The notes: generated by a model not told the origin, from the sequence alone. A stretch of 64,000 nt of DNA from Mesorhizobium comanense (GCF_005503535.1 NZ_SCNN01000002.1:186001-250000), one strand, 5' to 3'; shown: positions 35,213-44,133, numbered from the stretch's first letter. Numbers and translations: made by a program.

Positions 35213-35306
35213 ACCGCATCGCCCGCCAACCGCTAGGCGGCTTCGTTCACGTGGCCGTCACGGGCATCGCCTATCCCCGGCTCGATCCGGCAAGGAGCGA
35301 TTCTCG

Positions 35307-36362
35307 ATGCGGACCGTCTGGCTGAGCCTTCTGCTTTCGACCGCGCTCGCGGTGTCGGGTCAGGCTTTGGCCGCCGAAGGCCGCGCCAGGCAGATACTCG
35401 ACCGCTTCGAACACGCCAACCAGTGGCGCGACCATGTCATGGTGGCCGCGCACCGGGCCGGCAGCATGCAGGCCGGCAAGACGCTCTATGCGGAAAATTC
35501 CCTCGCGGCCGTCGAGGGCTCGATCGCCATGGGCGCCGAGATCGTCGAGGTCGACATCCGGCGCTCCAAGGACGGCCAGTTCGTCGTCATGCATGACAGC
35601 TGGCTCGACCGCACCACCACCTGCAAGGGCGAGGTGGTAAAATACACGCTGGCCGAACTGAAGGACTGCCGGCTGGTGGTCGAGGGCACCCGCGCCGTCA
35701 CCGATGAGAGGGTCTCGACGCTGCGCGAAATGCTGCTGGCGACCAGGGACAGGATCCTCATTAATCTCGACAACAAGCTCGAAGTCGGCGACCTCCCGGG
35801 CATGATCGCGGTGGCCCGGGAGCTCGGCATGGCCGACCAGGTCATCGTCAAGGAAAACCTTTGGAACCAGGCCAGGATCACCACGGTGAAGGCGGCCATG
35901 GCCGTCATCGGCGGCGGTGTCCAGTTCATGCCGATCCTCGCCGATGACGCGGTGCATGATGCCGGTTTCGCCGAAACGGTCGACCATGCTTTTGCGCCGC
36001 GCGCGATCGAACTGATCAACTGGCGGGCGGGCGCGCAGACGCTGACCGAAACCGGCGGACCGCTGTTCAGCACACGCATGCGCGCGGCCGCCGTGCGCGG
36101 CAACTGGCACATCTGGGCCGATACCTACGCCATCGTCAACAAGCCTGGCGGCTTCCTCGCCGGCGGTCGTGGCGACGAACTGGCGGTACAGGCCAGCCTG
36201 CCGCGCGAGGCCTGGGGTTTCTGGGCGGATCGCGGCGCAACCATCATCCAGACCGACGAGCCGAAGGCGGCGATCGACTGGCTGTCGGCGAACGGTTTTC
36301 GCGTGCCTTACGCGGGGACGGGCGAACGCCTCGAACCTGCCGCAACCGCCAGCATCAATTGA
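35307..36362 (+). CDS. Periplasmic glycerophosphodiester phosphodiesterase
   Basis: 351 residues. A signal peptide (VWLSLLLSTALAVSGQALA, cleavage near 23) is followed by a GDPD TIM barrel. The catalytic HR(x)nExD(x)nH pattern is complete: His49-Arg50, Glu63-Asn64, Glu81 and Asp83 in EVDIR and His96 in VMHDSWLDRT. It hydrolyses glycerophosphodiesters to glycerol-3-phosphate and alcohol in the periplasm. No ugp transporter lies nearby. The interior region around residues 185-300 is longer than in GlpQ. Confidence 0.9.
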   Translation: MRTVWLSLLLSTALAVSGQALAAEGRARQILDRFEHANQWRDHVMVAAHRAGSMQAGKTLYAENSLAAVEGSIAMGAEIVEVDIRRSKDGQFVVMHDSWLDRTTTCKGEVVKYTLAELKDCRLVVEGTRAVTDERVSTLREMLLATRDRILINLDNKLEVGDLPGMIAVARELGMADQVIVKENLWNQARITTVKAAMAVIGGGVQFMPILADDAVHDAGFAETVDHAFAPRAIELINWRAGAQTLTETGGPLFSTRMRAAAVRGNWHIWADTYAIVNKPGGFLAGGRGDELAVQASLPREAWGFWADRGATIIQTDEPKAAIDWLSANGFRVPYAGTGERLEPAATASIN

Positions 36363-36441
36363 GCCAGAGCTATGAGCGCATGGTGCCGCTGTTCAACGGC
36401 GAAAGCGAAGAAGAAAGCGGCGACGTAAGGCGCCGCACGCA

Positions 36442-37230
36442 TCAAGCGGCCTTTCGCCCCTTGATCGCCGTCGACCAGGCGTGAACCGTGATCGCTCCCG
36501 TGGCGCTTGCCGGCAGTCTGTCCTTTAGTCGGCGTTTCAGCTCCGCATTCTCCGCATCCGACAGCTTCCCGACGATTCCGCTCGGGCTGCTCACGACCAT
36601 GGATAGCCAATAATCGTCGAAGTCAGCGAAGGTGCGTTCGACGACAAGCTCGCGCGTCTCGACATCGCGGATGCCGAACTCCGCCCAAAGCGCCTTCAGC
36701 GCCGCGAAACGCGAGACCTCCGCGCTCGGCGGACGTGCGGCCGGTTTGCCCATCGCATCCATCTCCTCCCACAAATGCTGCGTAGGGGTGCCGCCGCGCA
36801 TGACGTCCCAGGTGTAGGAAGCGACAATGCCGCCGGGCTTGGTGACGCGGAGCATTTCCGAGGCGCCCTTGCGCGGGTCGGGGACGAAGAACAGCACCAG
36901 CGCCATCACAGCGACGTCGAAGCGGTTGGCGTCGTAGGGAAGGGCCATCGCATCGCCAATCGACAGCTCTACCTGTTTTGCCGAGATTTTTTGCCGAGCA
37001 GCCGCAATCTGCGCTTCGGATGGATCGATCGCGCAAACGGACGAAGGGGCGGACTTCGCTAGGATGAGCTCGGTGAACGCGCCGTTGCCGGCACCGACGT
37101 CAACCCAGGCCCGTCCGGAGTCCGGCGCCAGCCAGTCGAGGAACAAAGACCCGGCGGATCGGCTCCAGGGAGCCATGAAGCGCTCGTAAGCCGCGCCGTC
37201 GGTGAATTTGATCGGTTCGGGTGACGACAT
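36442..37230 (-). CDS. Class I SAM-dependent methyltransferase
   Basis: 262 residues. Motif I WVDVGAGNGAFTE (about 42-54) and post-I acidic AIDPSEAQI, followed by IGDAMALPYDANRFDVAVM (motif II region) and LRVTKPGGIVA, define a UbiE/type-11 methyltransferase. The start MSSPEPIKFTDGAAYERFMAPWSR resembles small-molecule methyltransferases of unknown substrate. It stands alone between GDPD and the MFS gene, convergent with the former and divergent from the latter. Confidence 0.85.
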   Translation of the reverse strand: MSSPEPIKFTDGAAYERFMAPWSRSAGSLFLDWLAPDSGRAWVDVGAGNGAFTELILAKSAPSSVCAIDPSEAQIAAARQKISAKQVELSIGDAMALPYDANRFDVAVMALVLFFVPDPRKGASEMLRVTKPGGIVASYTWDVMRGGTPTQHLWEEMDAMGKPAARPPSAEVSRFAALKALWAEFGIRDVETRELVVERTFADFDDYWLSMVVSSPSGIVGKLSDAENAELKRRLKDRLPASATGAITVHAWSTAIKGRKAA

Positions 37231-37453
37231 CTGAGATCTCCCCTAAGAACTGCCTGTCCAAATATCCTCTGGACCGAGAAGGCCGGTCCCTGTTTCGTAG
37301 CATGGCGCCGCGCCGCGCGCGACGGGAAGGCGGCCATGGCCGCGATCGGCCGCGACCACCAGCATCAATTGATTTGCCGTGATCGGCATGCCGGCCTAGT
37401 TGTCGCGGGCCGGCGTCTCCTGACGCAACGGTGTCAGGGGGAAGCCGTTATCC

Positions 37454-38842
37454 ATGGGCATGCCCGATACCATGGTCTCCAGCCGCCCCGCGGCCTACGC
37501 CGCTACAATCGCCGCGACCAGTCTCGGCTTCGTCGTCGTGCAACTCGATGTCTCCATCGTCAATGTCGCGCTGAACAGGATCGGGGCGGCGCTCTCGATG
37601 GGCATAGGCGGCCTGCAATGGGTGGTCGACGCCTATACGCTTGCCTTTGCCTCATTGCTGCTCGCCGGCGGAGCGCTCGGCGACAGGATCGGCGCTCGCC
37701 GCGTCTTCGTCGGCGGCATGGCGCTGTTCAGCATCGCCTCGCTGGTCTGCGGCCTGGCGCAGAGCCCTTGGGTGCTGATCGCGGCGCGCGCCGTGCAGGG
37801 GGCGGGTGCGGCATTGCTGATGCCCTGTTCGCTGGCGCTGCTCAATCGCGCCTACGCCTCCGACAAGCCTCGCCGGGCGCGTGCCGTCGGCCTGTGGACG
37901 GCGGCGGGCGGCATCGCGTTGTCGGCCGGACCGGTGCTTGGTGGTTTCATGGTCGCCTCACTCGGCTGGGCCAGCATCTTCCTGGTCAATCTGCCCATCG
38001 GTATCCTCGCCATCTGGATGGCCTACCGGTTCCTCGAGGAAACGCCGCTGAAGGCCGAGCGGCCGCCGATCGATTGGGCCGGACAGGGGCTGGTGGTGCT
38101 GACGCTCTTCTCGTTGACTGGGGCCTTCATCGAAACCGGATCGTCGGGCTGGACCTCGATGCCGGTCGTCGGCGGGCTGATCTTGGCTGTTTTGGCCGGA
38201 AGCCTGTTCCTGCTGGTGGAGAGCAGGACCAAGGCGCCAATGTTTCCGCTGAAACTGTTTGCCAGCCGCATCCCGGCTGTGACCAGCCTCGTCGGGCTGG
38301 CGGTCAATTTGACGCTCTACGGCACGATCTTCATGCTCAGCCTCTATTTCCAGCAGGAGAGGCATTTTTCGCCTGAGATGACCGGACTTGCCTTCCTGCC
38401 GTTCATGGCGGCGGTCACGGTGTCGAACATCGCCGCGGGGCGCATCGCCGCGACCTATGGCCCGCGCCTGCCGATGGCGCTCGGCCTGCTCGTCGGTGCT
38501 GCCGGGTTCGGCCTGATGGCGCTGATACAGGCCGACACGTCCTATGCCTCGCTGCTCTGGCGGCTGCTCTTCCTGCCGATAGGCATCGGTCTTGCCGTGC
38601 CAGCCATGACCACCGCGCTCCTGTCAGCGGTGCCTGCCGAGATGTCGGGAACGGCATCGGGCGTGCTCAACACGGTGCGCCAGTCGGGTGGGGCCATCGG
38701 TGTCGCCCTGTTCGGCTCCGCCTTGGCGCTGGGCACCATCAAAGGCATGCAACTGGCCTTCCTGGGCTCGGCCTTGGCCGTGGCTGCCGCAGCCGTCTGC
38801 GCTTTCCTGTTCATCCGCGATGCCGATCACTCCTCCGGATGA
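37454..38842 (+). CDS. MFS efflux transporter, DHA2 (EmrB/QacA) type
   Basis: 462 residues with 14 predicted helices. Motifs include VVQLDVSIVNVALNRIGAAL (DHA2 motif D1), LGDRIGARRVFVGG (loop 2-3 motif A) and VQGAGAALLMPCSLALL. Drug:H+ antiporters of this group export hydrophobic or cationic compounds from the cytoplasm. No membrane-fusion partner or repressor is adjacent, so function beyond export is not assigned. A terminator follows at 38857. Confidence 0.9.
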   Translation: MGMPDTMVSSRPAAYAATIAATSLGFVVVQLDVSIVNVALNRIGAALSMGIGGLQWVVDAYTLAFASLLLAGGALGDRIGARRVFVGGMALFSIASLVCGLAQSPWVLIAARAVQGAGAALLMPCSLALLNRAYASDKPRRARAVGLWTAAGGIALSAGPVLGGFMVASLGWASIFLVNLPIGILAIWMAYRFLEETPLKAERPPIDWAGQGLVVLTLFSLTGAFIETGSSGWTSMPVVGGLILAVLAGSLFLLVESRTKAPMFPLKLFASRIPAVTSLVGLAVNLTLYGTIFMLSLYFQQERHFSPEMTGLAFLPFMAAVTVSNIAAGRIAATYGPRLPMALGLLVGAAGFGLMALIQADTSYASLLWRLLFLPIGIGLAVPAMTTALLSAVPAEMSGTASGVLNTVRQSGGAIGVALFGSALALGTIKGMQLAFLGSALAVAAAAVCAFLFIRDADHSSG

Positions 38843-38856
38843 AGGCGGGCAACGCA

Positions 38857-38882
38857 AAAAGGCCGCCCGGAGGCGGCCTTTT
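38857..38882. terminator. Bidirectional terminator between the MFS gene and rpsI
   Basis: A perfect 11-bp stem AAAAGGCCGCC / GGCGGCCTTTT with loop CGGA, T-runs on both strands. It serves both convergent transcripts. Confidence 0.9.
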
Positions 38883-38906
38883 CGATTGTCCGAAACTGCG
38901 AAGCGC

Positions 38907-39389
38907 TTAGCGCTTCGAGAACTGGAACGAACGGCGGGCTTTTGCCTTGCCGTACTTCTTGCGCTCGACGACGCGGCTGTCGCGGGTCAGGAAGCCGCCC
39001 TTCTTGAGCACTGCGCGCAGCGCCGGCTCGTAATAGGTCAGCGCCTTCGAGATGCCGTGACGGACGGCACCGGCCTGGCCCGACAGACCGCCGCCGACGA
39101 CGGTCGCGACGATGTCGTACTGGCCCGCGCGGTTGGAGGCGATGATCGGCTGGTTGAGGATCATCTGCAGGACCGGACGCGCGAAATAGTTCGCGAATTC
39201 CTTGTCGTTGACGATGATCTTGCCGGAGCCCGGCTTCACCCAGACGCGCGCGATGGCGTTCTTGCGCTTGCCGGTGGCATAGGCGCGGCCCGACTTGTCG
39301 AGCTTCTGGACATGGACGGGGGCTGCCGGCTGCGTGTTGGTGTTACCGGTAGCGGCGCCCAGCTCTGCGAGCGAGGAAAGCTCAGCCAT
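38907..39389 (-). CDS. rpsI: 30S ribosomal protein S9
   Basis: 160 residues. After an N-terminal extension of about 30 residues, the S9 core begins at [20 protein letters not shown] and includes [20 protein letters not shown], ending in the conserved RRSFQFSKR tail, which contacts P-site tRNA. It lies one base after rplM. The N-terminal extension is usual in Rhizobiales. Confidence 0.98.
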   Translation of the reverse strand: MAELSSLAELGAATGNTNTQPAAPVHVQKLDKSGRAYATGKRKNAIARVWVKPGSGKIIVNDKEFANYFARPVLQMILNQPIIASNRAGQYDIVATVVGGGLSGQAGAVRHGISKALTYYEPALRAVLKKGGFLTRDSRVVERKKYGKAKARRSFQFSKR

Positions 39390-39390
39390 C

Positions 39391-39855
39391 TTATGCGACC
39401 TTCTTGTTCTTGGAATTCAGCTTGGCCACGTCGAGGACTTCTGGCTGCTGGGCGACATGCGGATGCTCGGCACCTGCATAGACGCGCAGGTTCTTCATCT
39501 GGCGACGGCCGAGCGGGCCGCGCGGAACCATGCGCTCAACGGCCTTCTCGACGACGCGCTCGGGGAAACGGCCCTCGAGCAGCTGGCGCGCGGTGCGCTC
39601 CTTGATGCCGCCGGGGTGGCCGGTGTGCCAGTAATAGACCTTGTCGGTGAACTTCTTGCCGGTGAACACCACCTTGTCGGCATTGATGACGATGACATTG
39701 TCGCCGTCGTCGACATGCGGGGTGAAGGTCGGCTTGTGCTTGCCGCGAAGATGGTTGGCGATGACAGTGGCCAGACGACCGACGACGAGACCTTCGGCGT
39801 CGATCAGGATCCACTTCTTCACCACATCCGCAGGCTTCTGCGAAAAGGTTGTCAT
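39391..39855 (-). CDS. rplM: 50S ribosomal protein L13
   Basis: 154 residues. The L13 fold is evident from [60 protein letters not shown] and [20 protein letters not shown]. It is an early assembly protein of the 50S subunit. It is first in the rplM-rpsI operon, with a strong sigma-70 promoter at 39980-40008 and a structured leader. Confidence 0.98.
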   Translation of the reverse strand: MTTFSQKPADVVKKWILIDAEGLVVGRLATVIANHLRGKHKPTFTPHVDDGDNVIVINADKVVFTGKKFTDKVYYWHTGHPGGIKERTARQLLEGRFPERVVEKAVERMVPRGPLGRRQMKNLRVYAGAEHPHVAQQPEVLDVAKLNSKNKKVA

Positions 39856-39930
39856 GTTTTCTGCTCTCGGTTGTGACCTTCACAGGGAAGGCGTTTCTTG
39901 TTGCTTGGATTGGCGATGAGACATTTCCCC

Positions 39931-39966
39931 GCCGCCAATAACAAAACGGCGGCCTTTGCGGGCCGC
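39931..39966 (-). promoter_or_regulatory. Structured 5' leader of rplM-rpsI with two competing hairpins
   Basis: In the transcript, GCCGCC (39936-39931 side) can pair with GGCGGC (39953-39948), or the same central bases can pair in GCGGCC/GGCCGC (39949-39954 with 39961-39966). The two stems share 39949-39953 and so exclude each other. This could give autoregulation by L13 or S9, which is inference. Confidence 0.35.
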
Positions 39967-39979
39967 TGCTTCGTGAGGG

Positions 39980-40008
39980 CTTATAGGCGAGGGGAGTTAT
40001 CGCGTCAA
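39980..40008 (-). promoter_or_regulatory. Sigma-70 promoter of rplM-rpsI
   Basis: On the minus strand TTGACG (40008-40003), a 17-bp spacer and TATAAG (39985-39980), giving a 5' leader of about 118 nt. It is the best sigma-70 match noticed in this window. Confidence 0.8.
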
Positions 40009-40070
40009 GACGTTGAAAAAGCCATTCAGCGAGGAAACAATAGCAAAAACAATGGCCTAGGCAAAAGGTA

Positions 40071-40535
40071 TTATTTTACCACATCGCCGGTGCGCTTGGG
40101 TGGGATCGAATAGGTGCCGGTGGCATGCGCGATCGTCTGTCCTTCCGGGCCCGCAACGATGTCGATATCGAACACCATCAGGCTCTTTCCCAGCTTCAGG
40201 ATGCGGCAATGGCCATCGATGGGACCCGCCTCGGCCTTGCGCACGAAGTTGATGTTGAGATTGGTGGTGACCGAGAGCGCGTCCGGTCCCGCATGGCTGA
40301 GCACGCAGACATAACCGCCAATGTCGGCAAGCGTGAACAGGGCAGGGCCGGACACCGTGCCGCCCGGGCGCAAATGCCGTTCGCCGGCATTGAGCCGCAC
40401 GGTGCAGCCCCCGGGGAACACCTCGATCGCCTCATAGGCGGTGGAGTTCTCATTGAGCTGCGGAAAAACCGTCTCCATCAGCGTATTGACTTCCGCTGCC
40501 GTCAGCACGGGTTTCAGATTGCTTTGGCCAGGCAT
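40071..40535 (-). CDS. PaaI-family hotdog thioesterase
   Basis: 154 residues. A single hotdog domain is seen: LRPGGTVSGPALFTLADIGGYVC (the long helix with catalytic Asp), SVTTNLNINFVRKAEAGPIDGHCRILKLGKSLMVFDIDI and HATGTYSIPP. PaaI-like enzymes hydrolyse acyl-CoA thioesters in the cytoplasm. It is located upstream of rplM in the same direction and divergent from an enoyl-CoA hydratase, which fits fatty-acid or aromatic acyl-CoA metabolism. The acyl group is unknown. Confidence 0.87.
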   Translation of the reverse strand: MPGQSNLKPVLTAAEVNTLMETVFPQLNENSTAYEAIEVFPGGCTVRLNAGERHLRPGGTVSGPALFTLADIGGYVCVLSHAGPDALSVTTNLNINFVRKAEAGPIDGHCRILKLGKSLMVFDIDIVAGPEGQTIAHATGTYSIPPKRTGDVVK

Positions 40536-40693
40536 GGGCGGTTTCCTGTATTGTGAGCGGCGGCCGCAGTCGCGGGCGCCTGGACCAACTCGTGAGTTCG
40601 AGAAAACACGCCTCGCGGCTGTTCTTCAACCGGCAGCGTGCTAGTTCTTTTGCTCCATGGCCCGCGAAGACGGGCGGACAAAGAGGTTGCAAA

Positions 40694-41515
40694 TTGGCTG
40701 AAATCGTCGCCATCAAGCCGGCCGTCGCCGACGGCCCCGTTCTTGCCAGCCTGGACAAGGGCGTTCTTCGCCTGACGCTGGCTAGCCCGCCCGCCAACGC
40801 GCTGTCCTTGGCGACGATGGCGGCGCTTGCGGCTGAACTGGAACGCGCCAGATCGGATCGGTCCGTGCGTGTCATCATCCTGGCCGCATCGGGAAAAGTG
40901 TTCTGCGCCGGCCATGATCTCAAGGAAATGACGGCGCGGCGCGCCGACGCCGATCGCGGCAAGGCCTTCTTCGAGGAGACCTTTGCCGCCTGCGCCAAGC
41001 TGATGCAGGCGATCGTGCGCCATCCCTTGCCCGTGATCGCGGAAGTGGACGGGCTGGCCACCGCCGCCGGCCTGCAACTGGTCGCAAGCTGCGATCTGGC
41101 GATTGCTTCGCATGAGGCGACGTTCTGCACGCCGGGCGTCAATATCGGCCTGTTCTGTTCGACGCCGATGGTGGCGCTGTCGCGCAACGTCTCGCGCAAG
41201 CAGGCGATGGAGATGCTGCTGACCGGCGAGACCATCGATGCGGCAACCGCAAGGGAGTTCGGGCTGATCAATCGCGTCGTACCGCGTGAATACCTGAATC
41301 AGATCGTCAATAAATACGCGCAAACCATTGCTTCAAAATCGTCTTTGGTGATCAAGACCGGCAAGGAAGCCTTTTACGCGCAGGCCGAGATGGGGCTGGC
41401 GGACGCGTATTCCTACACCGGCCGCGTCATGGTCGAGAACATGCTGGCGCGCGACGCGCAGGAGGGCATTGGCGCCTTCATCGGCAAGCGCAAGCCCGAA
41501 TGGACGGACGAGTAG
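40694..41515 (+). CDS. Enoyl-CoA hydratase/isomerase family protein
   Basis: 273 residues from TTG 40694, with AGAGG seven bases upstream; the open frame continues to 40553 but without family sequence. The crotonase oxyanion-hole segment AASGKVFCAGHDLKEM lies near residues 62-77, the second segment is VDGLATAAGLQLVASCDLAIAS, where the usual GGG is replaced by TAAG. HDLKEMTARRAD is typical of the ECHDC3 branch, in which hydratase residues are partly missing, so actual hydratase activity is uncertain. It ends overlapping the region before the VOC gene. Confidence 0.85.
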   Translation: MAEIVAIKPAVADGPVLASLDKGVLRLTLASPPANALSLATMAALAAELERARSDRSVRVIILAASGKVFCAGHDLKEMTARRADADRGKAFFEETFAACAKLMQAIVRHPLPVIAEVDGLATAAGLQLVASCDLAIASHEATFCTPGVNIGLFCSTPMVALSRNVSRKQAMEMLLTGETIDAATAREFGLINRVVPREYLNQIVNKYAQTIASKSSLVIKTGKEAFYAQAEMGLADAYSYTGRVMVENMLARDAQEGIGAFIGKRKPEWTDE

Positions 41516-41517
41516 CC

Positions 41518-41940
41518 TTGGAACCGCGCATTTCCATCATCACCATCGCCACGGACGATCTCGACCGTGCGGTGCGTTTCTACGAGGCGATGGGCCTGAA
41601 GCGTCATGCCGGGATCACCGACGGCGTCGCCTTCTTCCAGATGGGCGGCGCGATCCTCGGCCTGTTTCCGCGCGTCAGCGCCGAAGAGGATGTGGGGATC
41701 GCCTTCGCCAAGGCGCCTTCGGCGGTTTATCTCGCCTACAACACCCGTTCCGACGCCGAAGTCGACGAGGTGCTCGCCATGGCGGAAAAGGCCGGCGGCA
41801 ACGTCGTCAAGCCGGCCGGCCGCGCCTTCTGGGGCGGCTGGTACGGCTATTTCGCCGATGCAGATGGCCATGTCTGGGAAGTGGCGCACAATCCGGCCTT
41901 TCCGATCGCGGAAGACGGCACGATTTCGCTGCCAGAATGA
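41518..41940 (+). CDS. VOC (glyoxalase/bleomycin resistance) family protein
   Basis: 140 residues if started at TTG 41518; an ATG at 41500, inside the end of the preceding gene, is the alternative. One VOC domain is evident: ISIITIATDDLDRAVRFYEAMGL at the start and FADADGHVWEVAHNPAFPI at the end, with the glutamate metal ligand in VWEV. The typical first metal ligand position (H/Q) is not obvious. The substrate is unknown. It is followed after 13 bp by the ATPase gene. Confidence 0.82.
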   Translation: MEPRISIITIATDDLDRAVRFYEAMGLKRHAGITDGVAFFQMGGAILGLFPRVSAEEDVGIAFAKAPSAVYLAYNTRSDAEVDEVLAMAEKAGGNVVKPAGRAFWGGWYGYFADADGHVWEVAHNPAFPIAEDGTISLPE

Positions 41941-41953
41941 TGCTGATCGTGTG

Positions 41954-42736
41954 ATGGCATACCGCAAGCAATTGACGCGGCTCAAGGCGCCGTATCTTAG
42001 GCGTGTGCTGCTTGACCCCGAGCGGGTGGTGGACTGGGAAAAATACCCCTGGAATTTGCCGCTGTTTCGCGGCCACGCATTCGAGCTAGAATTCACCACG
42101 CCTATCACTGTCATCGTTGGTGAGAACGGCACCGGCAAATCGACGCTGCTCGAAGCGATCGGCGCGCTCGCCGGCTATGACGAGGCCGGCGGCGGGAAAG
42201 GATATCGCCCGGTCGACCATTCCGTCGCTATCGACACCAGCGGCGCCGCGCTTGCCAATACCTTGCGCGGCCACTGGCTGCCAAAGGTCACCGCCGGCTG
42301 GTTCTTTCGCGCCGAATCTTTTTACTCGGTCGCCCGATATCTCGATCAGGCAGCGCTGGAAGACCCGTTCAGACCACCGCCGCCGGATTTCCTGTCCTGG
42401 TCGCATGGCGAGGGATTTATCCGCTTCTTCGAGGAGCGCTGCCGCAGGCAAGGCATCTACATCCTCGACGAGCCGGAAAGCGCACTGTCGCCATCGCGGC
42501 AGATCGAACTCCTGAAGATGCTGCGGCGCATGGACCAGTCCGGCACGGCGCAAGTGATCATGGCAACGCATTCGCCACTGCTGATGGCCTGTCCGGGCGC
42601 TCGGCTGTTCCGCATCAGCCGGTTCGGGCTCGATCCGACCGATTACACCGATACCGATCATTTTCGCATGATGCGTGACTTCTGCAGCGATCCCCAGGCC
42701 TTTATGGAGGAAGCGCTGAGGGAGGACGAGATTTGA
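41954..42736 (+). CDS. Soluble AAA/ABC-type ATPase (COG3910-like)
   Basis: 260 residues. Walker A IVGENGTGKSTLLEAIG lies at about 51-67, Walker B GIYILDEPESALSPSRQIELL at about 172-192 and the switch histidine ATHSPLLMACPGAR at about 207-220, as in RecF/SMC-like and ABC ATPases. It lacks transmembrane or coiled-coil parts. The N-terminal RLKAPYLRRVLLDPERVVDWEKYPWNLPLF is typical of predicted ATPases of the COG3910 group, which have no known role. Its TGA overlaps the TTG of the GNAT gene, so both are made together. Confidence 0.82.
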   Translation: MAYRKQLTRLKAPYLRRVLLDPERVVDWEKYPWNLPLFRGHAFELEFTTPITVIVGENGTGKSTLLEAIGALAGYDEAGGGKGYRPVDHSVAIDTSGAALANTLRGHWLPKVTAGWFFRAESFYSVARYLDQAALEDPFRPPPPDFLSWSHGEGFIRFFEERCRRQGIYILDEPESALSPSRQIELLKMLRRMDQSGTAQVIMATHSPLLMACPGARLFRISRFGLDPTDYTDTDHFRMMRDFCSDPQAFMEEALREDEI

Positions 42737-43497
42737 GCATCGGCGATGATGACCTCAACTGGCGGGTTGAGCAGGCTTGCCACGAAGGTTGGCCGGCGGC
42801 AGTCGAGATGATCGTCGATGGCTGGCTTCTGCGGCGCTCGGGCGGACGGATCCGGAGGCCGAACTCCGCCAATCCCCTGCGCGGCCGGCGTGGTGCGCCC
42901 GACAGGGTGATCGACGCGGCGGAGGCCTTCTACATCGGTCACGGTCAGACGCCGCTGTTTCGTGTGCCCGACATCGCAGGCGAACTTGAAACCGAGCTCG
43001 ATCGCCGCGGCTACCAGCCGGAGGGCGGAACGATCCATCTCTATGCTGGGATCGACGATATGGCGGAAGTCCGTGACGCCAGGGTCGCGGTTTCGCCAAT
43101 CCCCGGCGAGGACTGGTTCGCGGCGCGGTTTCGCATGAGCGCTTATGACGAAGACGAACGCCGCATCTTTCGCCGGATGACGGCTTCCATCGTCGGCGAC
43201 AGGGCCTTCGTGTCGATCTCGCGCGACGGGGTGGTCGTCGCGGTCGCCTTCGGCGTTATCCGCGATGGCATGCTCGTCGTGGAATCGGTTGAAACCGACA
43301 GCGCTTTCAGGCAGCAAGGCCTTGGCCGTGGGACGGTCGGCACCCTGGTCGATTGGGCGCGGCGGGCCGGTGCGTCTGCCGCATGCCTGCAGGTGGTTGC
43401 CGACAACACAGCGGCCCGCGCACTCTACGCCTCGCTCGGATTCAGCCGTGAACTCTATCGATACCACTACCGCAGGAAGCCGCATGAACCACGATAG
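42733..43497 (+). CDS. GNAT N-acetyltransferase
   Basis: 254 residues. The C-terminal half (about 130-250) is the GNAT core with VVESVETDSAFRQQGLGRGTVGTLVDWA, carrying the R/Q-x-x-G-x-G acetyl-CoA loop, then AACLQVVADNTAARALYASLGFSREL. The N-terminal half is family-specific. It starts at TTG 42733, overlapping the ATPase stop by 4 bp, and its end overlaps the CoA-binding gene by 14 bp. Substrate unknown. Confidence 0.85.
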   Translation: MSIGDDDLNWRVEQACHEGWPAAVEMIVDGWLLRRSGGRIRRPNSANPLRGRRGAPDRVIDAAEAFYIGHGQTPLFRVPDIAGELETELDRRGYQPEGGTIHLYAGIDDMAEVRDARVAVSPIPGEDWFAARFRMSAYDEDERRIFRRMTASIVGDRAFVSISRDGVVVAVAFGVIRDGMLVVESVETDSAFRQQGLGRGTVGTLVDWARRAGASAACLQVVADNTAARALYASLGFSRELYRYHYRRKPHEPR

Positions 43498-44005
43498 CTA
43501 CGACAACACTTACATTTCCGGCATCCTCAATTCGGTGAAGACCGTCGCCATGGTCGGCGCGTCGGCCAACGATGTGCGGCCGAGCTATTTCGTGCTGAAA
43601 TATCTGCTGGCCAAGGGTTTTTCGGTGTTCCCGATAAACCCCGGCCAGGCCGGCAAGGAAATCCTCGGTCGGATGACCTATGCCAGGCTGGCCGATATTC
43701 CGGAGCCGATCGACATGGTCGACATTTTTCGCGCGCCATCGGCTGTGCCCGGTATTGTGGAAGAGATCCTCCAACTCGATCCCTTGCCCAAGGTCATCTG
43801 GATGCAGCTCGGCGTGCGTCATGACGATGCGGCCGCGCGCGCCGAGGCCGCCGGCATCAAGGTGGTGATGAACCGCTGCCCCAAGATCGAGTACGGCAAG
43901 CTGTCCGGCGAGATCGGTTGGACCGGCGTCAATTCCGGCGTGCTGTCGTCGAAAAAGCCGCTGATGCGCCAGGGCTTCCAGAGTTTTGGCGTGCGCCAGA
44001 AGTAG
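43484..44005 (+). CDS. CoA-binding domain protein (YccU-like)
   Basis: 173 residues. A single Rossmann CoA-binding domain: SVKTVAMVGASANDVRPSYFVLKYLLAKGF (about 16-45), FPINPGQAGKEILG, DMVDIFRAPSAVPGIVEEI and VIWMQLGVRHDDAAARAEAAGIKVVMNRCPKIEYGKL. Such YccU-like proteins bind CoA but have no known reaction. In Rhizobiales it regularly precedes the O-acetylhomoserine sulfhydrylase gene, as here. Confidence 0.88.
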   Translation: MNHDSYDNTYISGILNSVKTVAMVGASANDVRPSYFVLKYLLAKGFSVFPINPGQAGKEILGRMTYARLADIPEPIDMVDIFRAPSAVPGIVEEILQLDPLPKVIWMQLGVRHDDAAARAEAAGIKVVMNRCPKIEYGKLSGEIGWTGVNSGVLSSKKPLMRQGFQSFGVRQK

Positions 44006-44105
44006 GCAAGTCCCCGGACGCGCAAAATTATTTCGGGAAGCGGCTGAGTTTCCCAAGCGTTCATCGCACATCGCACGCCGAAAGGTATTTTCTTCTTTGC
44101 ATCAG

Positions 44106-44133
44106 CGCCGGGCTTCGCCAAGAATGCCCGGCG
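44106..44133 (+). promoter_or_regulatory. 8-bp inverted repeat in the metY upstream region
   Basis: CGCCGGGC and GCCCGGCG with a 12-base loop, 29 bases before the metY start. No T-run follows. It may be a 5' UTR hairpin. The 157-bp upstream region does not fit the SAM-II riboswitch consensus. Confidence 0.35.
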
